Positions 26,557 to 34,400 are shown, counted from the stretch's first letter. The stretch is 64,000 bases of DNA from Pseudomonadota bacterium (GCA_030653935.1 JAURYL010000060.1:1-64000), one strand, 5' to 3'. The notes: generated from the letters alone by a model not told the origin. Program-made: numbers and translations.

Positions 26557-27281
26557 ACGACAAGACGAAAGAACCCATCTCCCAGGAATATCTTGATGCC
26601 CTGGTCGATGGCGAATTGACCGCCGACGAACGAGACCGTGCCTATCGCCGCATCGAGGAAGACGCCGATTTCAAGGCCCGCGTCTGCGAAACCCGAACCC
26701 TCAAGGAAATGGTCAAGGGCAGCTATGCCGACGTGGCCCCGGCGCACGCCGCGACCCGCCGTCGCAGTAACGGCTGGCCTCAGGCCATGGCGGCCGTTCT
26801 GATGCTGGCCGTGGGGCTCGGTGGGGGCTGGCTGGCCCGGGGTGAACTTGACCCGGCACCCGTGGTGGATCGCCTGGCCGGGCTGCCTAACGGGTACCAA
26901 TCGGTGTCTTTGAGCAGCCAGGTTGATCCGGGCAAGGTCCTGCTGCACCTGGACTCCAACGAGCCGGCGCGTCTGGGAGCGGTGCTCGACCTGGCCGAGC
27001 GCATGCTCGCGTCGAGTGGCAATGAAGGCCGCGTCGAAGTGGTCGTCAACAGCTACGGCCTCAACCTGCTGCGCCAGGACACCTCGCCCTACCGCGAGCG
27101 CATCGAACGCCTCGCCGACCAACACGCCAATCTGACCTTCATCGCCTGCGGACAGACGGTGGCGCGACTCAAGCGCGAAGGCCTCGATGTGGTGCTGGTA
27201 CCGGAAGCCAACGTCGCCAGCAGCGCCATCGGCGAAATCATCGGCCGCATGCGCGAGGGCTGGGTCTATGTGAAAGTCTGA
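26553..27281 (+). CDS. membrane anti-sigma factor fused to a periplasmic DsrE-like domain
   Basis: A 242-residue protein. Residues 1-65 form a cytosolic anti-sigma-like domain (ISQEYLDALVDGELTADERDR, without the HxxxCxxC zinc motif). One membrane helix follows (AMAAVLMLAVGLGGGWLARG, about residues 75-95). The periplasmic domain of about 115 residues reads KVLLHLDSNEPARLGAVLDL, then FIACGQTVARL with the DsrE-position Cys, and ends REGWVYVKV. This pattern matches the divergent secreted DsrE-like protein. The start is supported by CAGGAGGG and the ATGA overlap with the sigma gene. A sulfur-state sensor that releases the sigma factor is a reasonable hypothesis. The track ORF from 26412 is a frame-shifted extension. 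Confidence 0.87.
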   Translation: MNDKTKEPISQEYLDALVDGELTADERDRAYRRIEEDADFKARVCETRTLKEMVKGSYADVAPAHAATRRRSNGWPQAMAAVLMLAVGLGGGWLARGELDPAPVVDRLAGLPNGYQSVSLSSQVDPGKVLLHLDSNEPARLGAVLDLAERMLASSGNEGRVEVVVNSYGLNLLRQDTSPYRERIERLADQHANLTFIACGQTVARLKREGLDVVLVPEANVASSAIGEIIGRMREGWVYVKV

Positions 27282-27324
27282 GCGTCCCGCCCGGGACGCC
27301 TCCCGGCGGCGCCTCTGGACGGGG

Positions 27325-27430
27325 CTAGCAGCCTGTCGGACTTAGGAATCGTCGGCTGCAAATCCGGCAAAAACTGGCCTCGTCGGGGCCGATTTTCGCT
27401 ATCGACGACCAAAGCCCGACAGGCTGCTAG
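27325..27430. mobile_element. MITE-like element with CTAGCAGCCTGTCGG ends
   Basis: 106 bp bounded by CTAGCAGCCTGTCGGACTT and the inverse AAAGCCCGACAGGCTGCTAG (about 18 of 20 pairs match). The centre holds a further GGCCTCGTCGGGGCC hairpin. No ORF. As I recall, elements with AGCAGCCTGTCGG ends are common in proteobacteria. Confidence 0.7.
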
Positions 27431-27638
27431 ATACGCCCTGCCCGGGGCCGCCCAGCCATCCGGGGCCGCCGGAACAAGCCCCTTCCAGCTTCACATGCCC
27501 AAGCGTCGAAACGCCCGCCCCGGGCCAGGGCAACGGCCATTGCAAAAAGCCATTCAACTTCCACGCCGCTGGCGCGAATTGCAATTTATTCGGCGCAGCC
27601 ACCTGGAACATATTCTATCCAATTGATTTAATTGAATT

Positions 27639-27663
27639 AAGCAGGTTGGCATGCAACCTGCTT
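27639..27663 (+). promoter_or_regulatory. sigma-54-type promoter within a perfect inverted repeat, upstream of tusA
   Basis: TTGGCATGCAACCTGCTT carries GG and GC at the correct 10-base separation for sigma-54 (-24/-12). It is embedded in the perfect inverted repeat AAGCAGGTTG-GCATG-CAACCTGCTT. The tusA start is about 40 bases downstream. The repeat could instead be a regulator site or a terminator stem lacking a U tract. The sigma-54 reading gains weight from the NtrC-type activator encoded at 37134. Confidence 0.5.
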
Positions 27664-27700
27664 ATCTCCTGACGTACGAAGCCGATTGCGCGAGGTGATG

Positions 27701-28030
27701 ATGGGATGGCTGACAAGATGGCTGGACAGTGGCGACAAGCATGAGCCCTTGATGTCTCGCCAGGAGTATCTGCCTGGTATGGGTCGTGTGTGCATTGCCT
27801 ACGTCGTCGATTGCATGGGTGCGATGTGCCCGCGGCCACAGTTGTTGACCATGAAAATCCTCGGGCAAATCGAAGAAGGTGAAGTGATCGAGGTGGTTTC
27901 CGATAACCCCGCCGCGGTCGAGTCATTCCCATCCCTGGCGGAAACCCTGGGGTGCGTGCATTTGCTGACGACACGGGTGGATGCCTGCTGGCAGATCTAT
28001 CTGCGCAAGGGCCTGAAGGCGGCGCATTGA
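27701..28030 (+). CDS. TusA-family sulfurtransferase with N-terminal extension
   Basis: A 109-residue protein with a TusA core (VVDCMGAMCPRPQLLTMKILGQIEEGEVIEVVSDNPAAV) containing the CPxP motif whose Cys carries persulfide. About 35 residues precede the core, more than in E. coli TusA (81 residues). I choose ATG 27701 with GAGG six bases upstream; the track start at 27686 is a TTG and ATG 27698 is possible. It is followed by the YeeE transporter gene, and probably receives or passes imported sulfur in the cytosol. Confidence 0.88.
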   Translation: MGWLTRWLDSGDKHEPLMSRQEYLPGMGRVCIAYVVDCMGAMCPRPQLLTMKILGQIEEGEVIEVVSDNPAAVESFPSLAETLGCVHLLTTRVDACWQIYLRKGLKAAH

Positions 28031-28073
28031 TGCGTTTTATCAACGAAACAAGCGAATTACAGGAGATCAAGTC

Positions 28074-29522
28074 GTGAACGTGAAAGCAGGCACGCTGCAA
28101 GAGGCGGGATGGATGCAACTGAATCGCCAAAAAATCTATCCGGCCGGCATTCTGCTGGCTGTAGCGGTGGGGTCCCTCTGGGCCCTGTCCATCGACACGC
28201 GCTTTTTATACCTGCTGGTCTATGTCTGGTTTGGCGTGATTTACGGCCTTTTCCTCCAGTACGGACGTTTTTGCATGGCCGCCGCGGTGCGCGACCTGTT
28301 CGCGGTGAAAGTGCCGCGCATGGCCGTCGGCATGATGATCGCGGTTGGCTTGTACGCGCTCGCGGCGGCGGCGGTGACCCTGACCGGCCACAACACCTTC
28401 CACGCACATGCGCTGGGCTGGCACGTGTTGGTCGGTGGCCTCGTGTTCGGATTCGGTTTCGTCTTCACCGGCGGCTGTGCCTCCGGCTCGCTCTACAAGA
28501 CGGGTGAAGGCAACCTCAACTCGGCCCTGGTGATTTTCTCGATCTCCTTTTCGCAAGCCCTGGTGGTCACCGCCGGCGGCTGGCTGGACGCGCTGGCCCC
28601 CTCGGCCTGGGCCGAGTCGGCCGCAGCCAAGGGCATGCCCGATGAGCTCTCCGTGACGCAGGGCTGGTTCGACATGTTTACCGCCGGCTACATCTGGGAC
28701 CGCAAGGGCGCGACGCTGGCCGAGATGCTGGGCATGGGCGAGCCGGGCATGACGGCGATCTTCATCAACACCTTCGTGAACGCCATCTTCCCCGTGCTGA
28801 TCATCCTGGTGGCGCTGTACTTCTTCTATTACCGCAAGAGCTACCTGCGCAAGACCGCGAAGACGGCGCCGACCCTGGCGGATGAACTGGGCGGCCTCTG
28901 GCACATGTGCATCAGCTCGAAGAACACCGCCATCGCCGGCGTCGGCCTCGGCATCTTCGCCGGCCTGCACATGTGGGTGACCGGCGTGCTGCGCGAGCAC
29001 TACAACATCTTCAACTTCGGCGAGCTGCTCTCCGCCATGGGCTACAACAACGGTCTCTCCATCGACGGTTCCGTATTCGACCCGGGCTATTGGTACATCA
29101 CCACCCAGGAAGCCCAGTGGGGCGGCTGGGTGCTGGAGAACCTGGGCTTCGAGATGCGTGACAACGTGTTCTTCGGCCTCGAGAACGGCCTGCCCAATCC
29201 CCTGCTCAACGCCCCCGGCTTCATGTCCATCGGCATCATCCTGGGCGCTGCCGTGCTGGCGCTCGCCCGGCGTGAGTTCAAGTGGAAGATGCCCACCGTC
29301 GAGACAGCGACCTTCGCCATCGTCGGCGGCATCCTGATGGGCATCGGCGCCCGTCTGGCGATGGGCTGCAACATCGGCGCCTTCTTCGCGACCGTGACCA
29401 ATGGAGACCCCAGCGGCTGGATATTCCTGATCGGCATGGTGGGAGGCGGCTATGTGGGGGTGAAGGTGTTCACCTACTGGATGGACTGGAAGATGGCCCG
29501 CGATGGCGGCTGTGGCCTGTAA
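28074..29522 (+). CDS. YeeE/YedE (TsuA-like) sulfur-compound transporter
   Basis: A 482-residue inner-membrane protein with about twelve hydrophobic helices and two YeeE/YedE units. The Cys motifs of thiosulfate-uptake TsuA proteins are visible: LFLQYGRFCMAAAVRDLF, FVFTGGCASGSLYKTGEGN and ARLAMGCNIGAFFATVTNGD. A central loop (FFYYRKSYLRKTAKT) connects the units. The GTG start is preceded by AGGAGAT at good spacing. Genes for TusA proteins on both sides fit a channel that hands imported thiosulfate-type sulfur to cytosolic carriers. The exact substrate is unproven. Confidence 0.9.
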   Translation: MNVKAGTLQEAGWMQLNRQKIYPAGILLAVAVGSLWALSIDTRFLYLLVYVWFGVIYGLFLQYGRFCMAAAVRDLFAVKVPRMAVGMMIAVGLYALAAAAVTLTGHNTFHAHALGWHVLVGGLVFGFGFVFTGGCASGSLYKTGEGNLNSALVIFSISFSQALVVTAGGWLDALAPSAWAESAAAKGMPDELSVTQGWFDMFTAGYIWDRKGATLAEMLGMGEPGMTAIFINTFVNAIFPVLIILVALYFFYYRKSYLRKTAKTAPTLADELGGLWHMCISSKNTAIAGVGLGIFAGLHMWVTGVLREHYNIFNFGELLSAMGYNNGLSIDGSVFDPGYWYITTQEAQWGGWVLENLGFEMRDNVFFGLENGLPNPLLNAPGFMSIGIILGAAVLALARREFKWKMPTVETATFAIVGGILMGIGARLAMGCNIGAFFATVTNGDPSGWIFLIGMVGGGYVGVKVFTYWMDWKMARDGGCGL

Positions 29523-29557
29523 TGGCATTGATTTGAAAAGAGACCCAGGAGACAACG

Positions 29558-29809
29558 ATGGCAATGAGTTTTGAAAATACCGGCAACGGCGAATGGACGC
29601 TGAACGTAACCGGGTATTCCTGCCCGCATCCGCAGATGTACACCAAGAAAGCCCTGCAGAAGATCGCGAGCGGCGAGGTCCTGACACTGCTGTTCGACAA
29701 CCCTTCCTCTGGCGAGTCGATCGCATCCATGTGCGAAGCGGAAGGCAATGACCTGATCGATCGCCAGGAACAAGACGGCAACTTCGTCTGGAAAATCAGG
29801 AAGGTTTGA
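29558..29809 (+). CDS. TusA-family sulfur carrier
   Basis: An 83-residue protein with the motif TGYSCPHPQMYTKKALQKI; the CPxP Cys is the expected persulfide site. Size matches canonical TusA. It follows the transporter gene by 35 bases and is directly followed by the first DsrE-like gene. Probably accepts sulfur from, or passes it to, these small DsrE-like proteins. Confidence 0.92.
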   Translation: MAMSFENTGNGEWTLNVTGYSCPHPQMYTKKALQKIASGEVLTLLFDNPSSGESIASMCEAEGNDLIDRQEQDGNFVWKIRKV

Positions 29810-29812
29810 GTG

Positions 29813-30124
29813 ATGCGACTGGGAATTGTAGTGACCGACGCGGCTCATGCCGCCGCCGCCTCCGGCCTTATCAGCGCGGCACGCGCCCGCGACTGGGTGG
29901 CGGAGTGTTTTCTCACGGACACCGGCGTAATGCTGCTGGCCGACGCGCAATTCGTATCGCTGGCGCGCGCCGTACCCGGCAGCGTCATGGTCTGCGAGCA
30001 CAGTGTCGCTCGCTTTGCGGGCGGCGCTTTCGATATCCATGGGCTATCGGACGACGTCGTGGTCGGCGGCCAGTACCAGGATGCCGAGCTCGTTCACCGC
30101 TGCGACAAAGTGCTGGTTTTCTGA
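29813..30124 (+). CDS. small DsrE-like protein 1
   Basis: A 103-residue cytosolic protein (MRLGIVVTDAAHAAAASGLISAA...) with alternating strands and helices as in DsrE/TusD. Two Cys stand out, in VMVCEHSVARF and ELVHRCDKVLVF; the first is near the usual DsrE active-site position. The start may be GTG 29810 or ATG 29813, three bases after the tusA stop. It opens a run of three small genes likely to form a DsrEFH/TusBCD-like relay. Assignment rests on fold pattern and context. Confidence 0.7.
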   Translation: MRLGIVVTDAAHAAAASGLISAARARDWVAECFLTDTGVMLLADAQFVSLARAVPGSVMVCEHSVARFAGGAFDIHGLSDDVVVGGQYQDAELVHRCDKVLVF

Positions 30125-30133
30125 GGGGACGAC

Positions 30134-30385
30134 ATGGCCGAAGCAAAACGCATTCTGATGGTAGCCATCGACAAGCAAGTCGAAGCCCTGCGCATGGCCA
30201 GCGGCCTGACCCTGCTCGACGACCAGGTGGCAATCGCCGCCTGGGGCGCCCTCCCCGAGGGCCCCGAGGTGGTGGAACAACTGGAGGCCCTGGATTTCGC
30301 GGATGTTCCCGTGGAACGGGTGGGTCAGGACGTCGAAGCCCTGGCCAACAGGATTATCAATAGTGACGTGGTGTTTTTCGTATGA
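30134..30385 (+). CDS. small DsrF/TusC-like protein 2
   Basis: An 83-residue protein (KRILMVAIDKQVEALRMASGLTLLDDQVAIAAWG) with the beta-alpha-beta opening of DsrE-superfamily proteins. It has no Cys, so it is more likely a structural partner than a sulfur carrier, as proposed for some TusC/DsrF subunits. Its stop overlaps the next ATG (ATGA), implying coupled translation and a complex. Confidence 0.68.
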   Translation: MAEAKRILMVAIDKQVEALRMASGLTLLDDQVAIAAWGALPEGPEVVEQLEALDFADVPVERVGQDVEALANRIINSDVVFFV

Positions 30386-30564
30386 GCGCCAAGAAGAGGA
30401 TCGTCCTGATTCACACCTCGCCGGAGCAGACCGGCATGCCCGGCCTCGCGGAGGCGCTCAGTCGCGCGGGTGCCGATGTGACGCAGTTTGTCATGACGGG
30501 TGATTACGCCGCCTTGCTGGATGTACTTGAAGACGATGTGCTGCCGGTGGTGATCAAGGCATGA
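30382..30564 (+). CDS. small DsrH/TusB-like protein 3
   Basis: A 60-residue protein (MSAKKRIVLIHTSPEQTGMPGLAEALSRAGADVTQFVM), shorter than canonical DsrH/TusB (about 95-100) and lacking Cys. It overlaps the previous gene by four bases. It may be a reduced third subunit of a DsrEFH-like complex. The family assignment is tentative. Confidence 0.6.
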   Translation: MSAKKRIVLIHTSPEQTGMPGLAEALSRAGADVTQFVMTGDYAALLDVLEDDVLPVVIKA

Positions 30565-30655
30565 AGTGGGATTCAACACCGCCGTTTTTGGCGAAAACCG
30601 GTCGCGCGGCAAGGCGGTTCGTCTTGCGCAGCACGCTTAATTTGAGGGGACTGGA

Positions 30656-32137
30656 ATGCAATATCGAATGAGTTTGAAACTGGCGGCATCGGCCGCGTTG
30701 GTGGCCGGAATAATCCTGGTCGGTTGCGGTGGTGGTGGCGGCAGCAGCGGCACCGTCAATGGCGTGACCTACACGATCAACAACGCGGGACAGATCGCTC
30801 AGGAATCCGATGCCAACTACAACAACAACCAGAACGGTCTGATCACGGCCACCACGCTGAAGAACTGGATCGCCGACTGGACCAACAACCGTCCCGCCGG
30901 CGTCACCGGCAAGCTGATCATCCTGCAAGTCGCTGCGGGACCGGCGGGCGCCGAGTACATCAAACCCAACGGCACCACGGTCTTCACCTACCTTTCCCCA
31001 TCCTCGGAATGGATACAGACCCGGAACAACGGCGTCATCGAAACGTCGAGCATGGTCCCCGACGGCGGCCAGATGGACGGTCTGTTCAAGAAATACAACA
31101 TCGACCCGACCAAGGACATGATCGTCGCGGCCATGGGCAACGGCAGCACCGGCAATGCCATGTCGCAAGGCCGCATCTGGTATGCGCTACGTTACTGGGG
31201 CGTCGACAAGAAGAACCTGGCGATCCTGAATGGCGGCAACCAGTGGCTGACCGGCAACGAGATCGCGCCCGCAGACTTCGCCGCCATCGCCAGCACGGCA
31301 CCCGACAACGGCACTCATGCCGTCAAGGAACTGACGGCGGACAATACCCAGCTGCAGGCCACGGTGGGCGACCTGCTGAGCGTCTTGCCCGGCTCCGACA
31401 GCAACGTCCTGAATGACGGCATCATGATCTGGGATGCCCGCAGCCTGCGCCAGTACAGCGCCGGCGAAATGTCCGAAAAGGGCGAGGACAACGATCCGGA
31501 TACGGCCGGCACCCAGGCATGCGCCACCGCTTACTGCGTCCCGACCAATACCAGCAACTATATCAACACGTTCCAGAGCAACGGCTCGCGCCAGGGCCAC
31601 CCCTGGGGCACGCTGCAGTTGCAGTACACCCACATGCTCGACGCCACCAAGGGCTACAGCTACAAGCCCAAGGCCGAGCTGGCCGCCTACCTCACCGGCG
31701 CCAGCGACGCCAACGGCATCGGCTTCGTGGGCGCGGTATGGCCTGGTCGGCAATGGCAAGGCCTATCAGAACGGTGACACCATCTTCGTCTACTGCGAGA
31801 CCACCTTCCGGGCCATGATCACCGGCATCGCCAGTGCCGTCATCCTCGGCAAGCCCACCCGCTTCTACGATGGCGCCATGGTGGAATGGAACACCTGTCC
31901 TACATCATGGACAAGGATGGCAAGTACATCCTGCCCAGCGACTCCCCGTGGCGCACCGATGTGAAGTCGTTCTTCCGGCCCTCCACCAGTACCGCCCTGG
32001 TCAACCCGCGCACCGTGACGGCCCCCTACGGTGCCAAGACCAATGCGATCATCACGGCCGACAAGGCGTACAAGACCGGGCAGAGTGTTCCCACCAGCGT
32101 TGGCAGCGGCCTCCCCGGCAATCCTTGTGGCGGCTGA
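30656..32137 (+). pseudogene. two-domain rhodanese lipoprotein, reading frame broken twice
   Basis: Read through, the gene encodes about 493 residues: a lipoprotein signal (AALVAGIILVGCGGGGG), an N-terminal rhodanese-like domain, a second with IWDARSLRQYSAGEM, and the active-site loop FVYCETTFRAMITG (CxxxxR). The frame shifts near 31736 (one extra base in GCGGTAT) and returns near 31890 (one base missing in TGGAACAC). The two cancel, so the C-terminus is again in the original frame. Without correction the protein stops at 31777 before the active Cys. Sequencing errors or real decay are both possible. Rhodanese lipoproteins accompany porin-cytochrome clusters in Geobacter, as here. Confidence 0.8.
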
Positions 32138-32186
32138 ACCGCTTCGCTCTCAAGTCAATCGCCGGGCCACCCCAAGATTGACTTGG

Positions 32187-32224
32187 CCCCCTCGGGGGGC
32201 GGCTCGGACGCTTTTTCCGAGCCG
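32187..32224. terminator. double hairpin after the rhodanese gene
   Basis: CCCCCTCGGGGGG followed by GGCTCGGACGCTTTTTCCGA...GCC forms two adjacent stems, the second with 8-bp arms. There is no T run after the second stem, so termination efficiency is uncertain. A related C-run/G-run hairpin occurs in the hipB-hipA gap at 5195-5238, so this may be another dispersed repeat. Confidence 0.4.
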
Positions 32225-32273
32225 GGGGCACAGCTGATCCCTCAATCCAGGCCCATCTCAGCGTGATTGCATG

Positions 32274-33498
32274 ATGCAAACTTTCGTCACCCGCGGCTTC
32301 GCGACATTGGGCAGGTATTCATTGTTGATCGGCGCTGTTTCACTGCTCGCCATGGCGGGCTGCCAGCGCCAGCAGCCACCGGAATCGATCGAGGCCTTTC
32401 TCGACAGCCATTGGCGGGACCCGGTCCCCGCGCAGGGGCAGCCCCCCGCCCACTTCAGCCCGGTCGAAGCCTCGCTCGACCCGGAAGCGTGCGCGACCTG
32501 CCACGCCTCGCAATACCAGGAATGGCGTACCGCCCTGCACAGTCACACCATGGGCGCGGGCATCCGCTGGCAATTCGAACTGCTCGGCCAGGAGGAGAGT
32601 AACCGCTGCCTGCGTTGCCATGCGCCGCTGGCCGAACAGAAGGCCCTGGTTGCCCGCGCCCAGGGCTGGGGCAATGCGCCCAGTTCGCCCCCCCCCCGCT
32701 TACGTTCCCGAATCGCTGGCCACCAGCGGACTGAACTGCGCGTCATGCCATGTCCGAGGCCATCAACGCTTCGGGCCACCGGCCCGCGCCACTGCCGTCA
32801 AGGATGCGCCGCATGGCGGCTTCACCGCCTCCGCGGCCTTCCAGGACAGCCGCTTCTGCGCCCATTGCCACCAGTTTCCCGAGGACGGCCCGAGCCTCGC
32901 CGGAAAACTTCGGGAGGACACCTACCAGCAGTGGCTGGCAAGCGACTATGCCGGCAAGCAATCCTGCCAGAACTGCCATATGCCGGAGCGCAAGCACCTC
33001 TGGCGCGGCATCCATGACCCGGACATGCTGCGTCGGGGCCTGGCGGTCGACCTCAAGCTGACACGCCTGGAGGCCGGCGCCTATCGCGCGGAAGTGGAAG
33101 CCCGCAACCAGGGTGCCGGGCACCACCTGCCCACCTACATGGTGCCGAAGATCGACCTCGTCCTCACCCTGCATCAGGCGGGCGCCGCCCCGGTCGAACT
33201 GGCGCGCGACGTGATCGGCTGGAAAGCCGACGTGACGATGCAGCGGGAAGAATTCGACACCCGCTTGGCGGCGGGATCGGCCAGACACTACGCCCACGCC
33301 TTCGTGGCGCCAGGCAAGCCCGGCTGGCATGTCGAACTGAGCGTGGAAGTGGCCCCGCGGGAACACTACGAACGGATGTTCCAGTACAGCCTGGTCAATG
33401 TCTCCATGAGCCGCGCCTCCTCGAATTTGCTGAAGACCGCCATCGCCGAAGCCGCCGCCACCCGCTACACGGCCCTGCGCCTGACGGCGAAGCCTTGA
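32274..33498 (+). pseudogene. pentaheme c-type cytochrome lipoprotein, frame broken at a C10 run
   Basis: Corrected length is about 407 residues, with a lipobox (SLLAMAGC) and five CxxCH heme sites: CATCH, CLRCH, CASCH, CAHCH, CQNCH. Two lie before and three after a run of ten C at 32688-32697, where the frame shifts by one; nine C would restore the product (PSSPPPAYVPESL). The C-terminal 180 residues lack heme motifs and include HHLPTYMVPKIDLVLTL. Expected role: outer-membrane or periplasmic electron carrier next to the porin. The run could be a sequencing error or a slippage-prone switch. ATG 32271 is an equal start choice. Confidence 0.82.
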
Positions 33499-33569
33499 TT
33501 GCAAATTGAAAGCGATAACGACGTGGAACCGGATATTGCAATCACCGCGCATCAAGCCATTGCCACAAC

Positions 33570-33584
33570 CATATGATTCATATG
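33570..33584. promoter_or_regulatory. palindrome CATATGATTCATATG upstream of sigma-54 promoter
   Basis: A perfect 7-bp inverted repeat (CATATGA-T-TCATATG) ending 11 bases before the -24 element of the sigma-54-type promoter. It may be an activator or repressor site. Activator sites are usually farther upstream, so this is tentative. Confidence 0.35.
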
Positions 33585-33595
33585 AACAATATTGG

Positions 33596-33611
33596 TGGCA
33601 CGAAGAATGCT
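33596..33611 (+). promoter_or_regulatory. sigma-54 (-24/-12) promoter of the porin-cytochrome operon
   Basis: TGGCACGAAGAATGCT matches the sigma-54 consensus TGGCACGNNNNTTGCW at 15 of 16 positions, counting N as matches, with GG and GC ten bases apart. The first ATG is about 47 bases downstream. A sigma-54 activator gene (37134) lies at the end of the same gene set. Confidence 0.75.
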
Positions 33612-33657
33612 TAAGGATGCGGGCAGTCCATGAACGGTTATCGGAGGGCGCTACAGA

Positions 33658-33918
33658 ATGCAATCACTTTGGATCGTAGGCCTGACGATCATCACCCTGA
33701 CCGCCCCCTCCGTGTCGGCGAGTGACCAGTCGCCGCGCCTGAAATACCGCTCGAAGGGCGCGCCGTGCGCCTGCGCTTCCGGGCTTGGAGAAGCGGAGAT
33801 CAGCAAGGCCATGTCGCGGCTGGATGCTTTACGTGAATCCGGTCCGGCTGCACCACCCGATTCGAAACATTTCACTGAGCAACAACCTAGGAGAGAGACT
33901 GATGAAAATAGGAAATAA
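33658..33918 (+). CDS. small secreted protein of unknown function
   Basis: An 86-residue protein with a signal peptide (MQSLWIVGLTIITLTAPSVSA) and a short mature region containing APCACASGLGEAEISKAMSRLDALRESG. No heme motif. GGAGGG precedes the ATG. Its end overlaps the start of the triheme cytochrome gene by 17 bases. It is the first gene after the sigma-54 promoter. Position resembles the small periplasmic protein of Ext-type conduits, but I do not recognise the family. Confidence 0.65.
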   Translation: MQSLWIVGLTIITLTAPSVSASDQSPRLKYRSKGAPCACASGLGEAEISKAMSRLDALRESGPAAPPDSKHFTEQQPRRETDENRK

Positions 33919-34399
33919 GGCGAGTTTGATCGGTAAGTGGCTGCGTGCCGGCATGGTGTTTTCCATCCTGGCGGTGGGCGTCGCCTTGTTTGCGGCGGGG
34001 GGAAAATCGATCGAAGGCACGACGACGGCCCAGTCACAGGCCTGGGGCTCGGAATCACTGGCCGACCTGCGCAGCGGTCTGGACATGATTTCGCCCATCG
34101 CGTTGGCGAACGCCTGTGGCATGGGTGCTTCGAGCTGCTTCAAATGCCATAACGGCAAGCGGGCCAGCGCACCCAACATGGACGCGGCCAAGGCACCCTG
34201 GCATGCCCAACACAAGAAGGTGAACAACTCCTGCGTCGGCTGCCACAAGGGCAACCCGCGCCTCATGAAGGAAGACATGGCCCATGCCGGCATGCTCAAG
34301 GGTCCTCGCGCTGGCGCCGACGCGTGCGGGGACTGCCACAAGAGCGACCTCGCCAAACTCGAGGCCGTCTATCAATCCGTAACCGGCAGGAGCAAGTGA
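33902..34399 (+). CDS. triheme c-type cytochrome
   Basis: A 165-residue exported protein with an N-terminal hydrophobic segment (MVFSILAVGVALFAAGG) that could be a signal or anchor. Three CxxCH sites, CFKCH, CVGCH and CGDCH, lie in the C-terminal two thirds. Extra His and Met residues around them could be distal ligands. AGGAGAGAG precedes the ATG; the longer track ORF from 33785 runs through the upstream gene in another frame. It sits directly before the porin gene, as in porin-cytochrome conduits. Confidence 0.88.
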   Translation: MKIGNKASLIGKWLRAGMVFSILAVGVALFAAGGKSIEGTTTAQSQAWGSESLADLRSGLDMISPIALANACGMGASSCFKCHNGKRASAPNMDAAKAPWHAQHKKVNNSCVGCHKGNPRLMKEDMAHAGMLKGPRAGADACGDCHKSDLAKLEAVYQSVTGRSK

Positions 34400-34400
34400 A

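Larger units (their letters stand above)
27282..27700. other. 419-base regulatory gap between anti-sigma and tusA
   Basis: It holds a GCGTCCCG/CGGGACGC hairpin just after the anti-sigma stop, a 106-bp MITE-like element (27325-27430), an AT-rich tract (27605-27640) and a sigma-54-type promoter inside a perfect inverted repeat (27639-27663). No gene was recognised. Confidence 0.7.

Noticed and set aside
30565-30655. possible sigma-54 site before the rhodanese gene
   Set aside because: GG and GC doublets can be found but not with the correct spacing and flanking bases.
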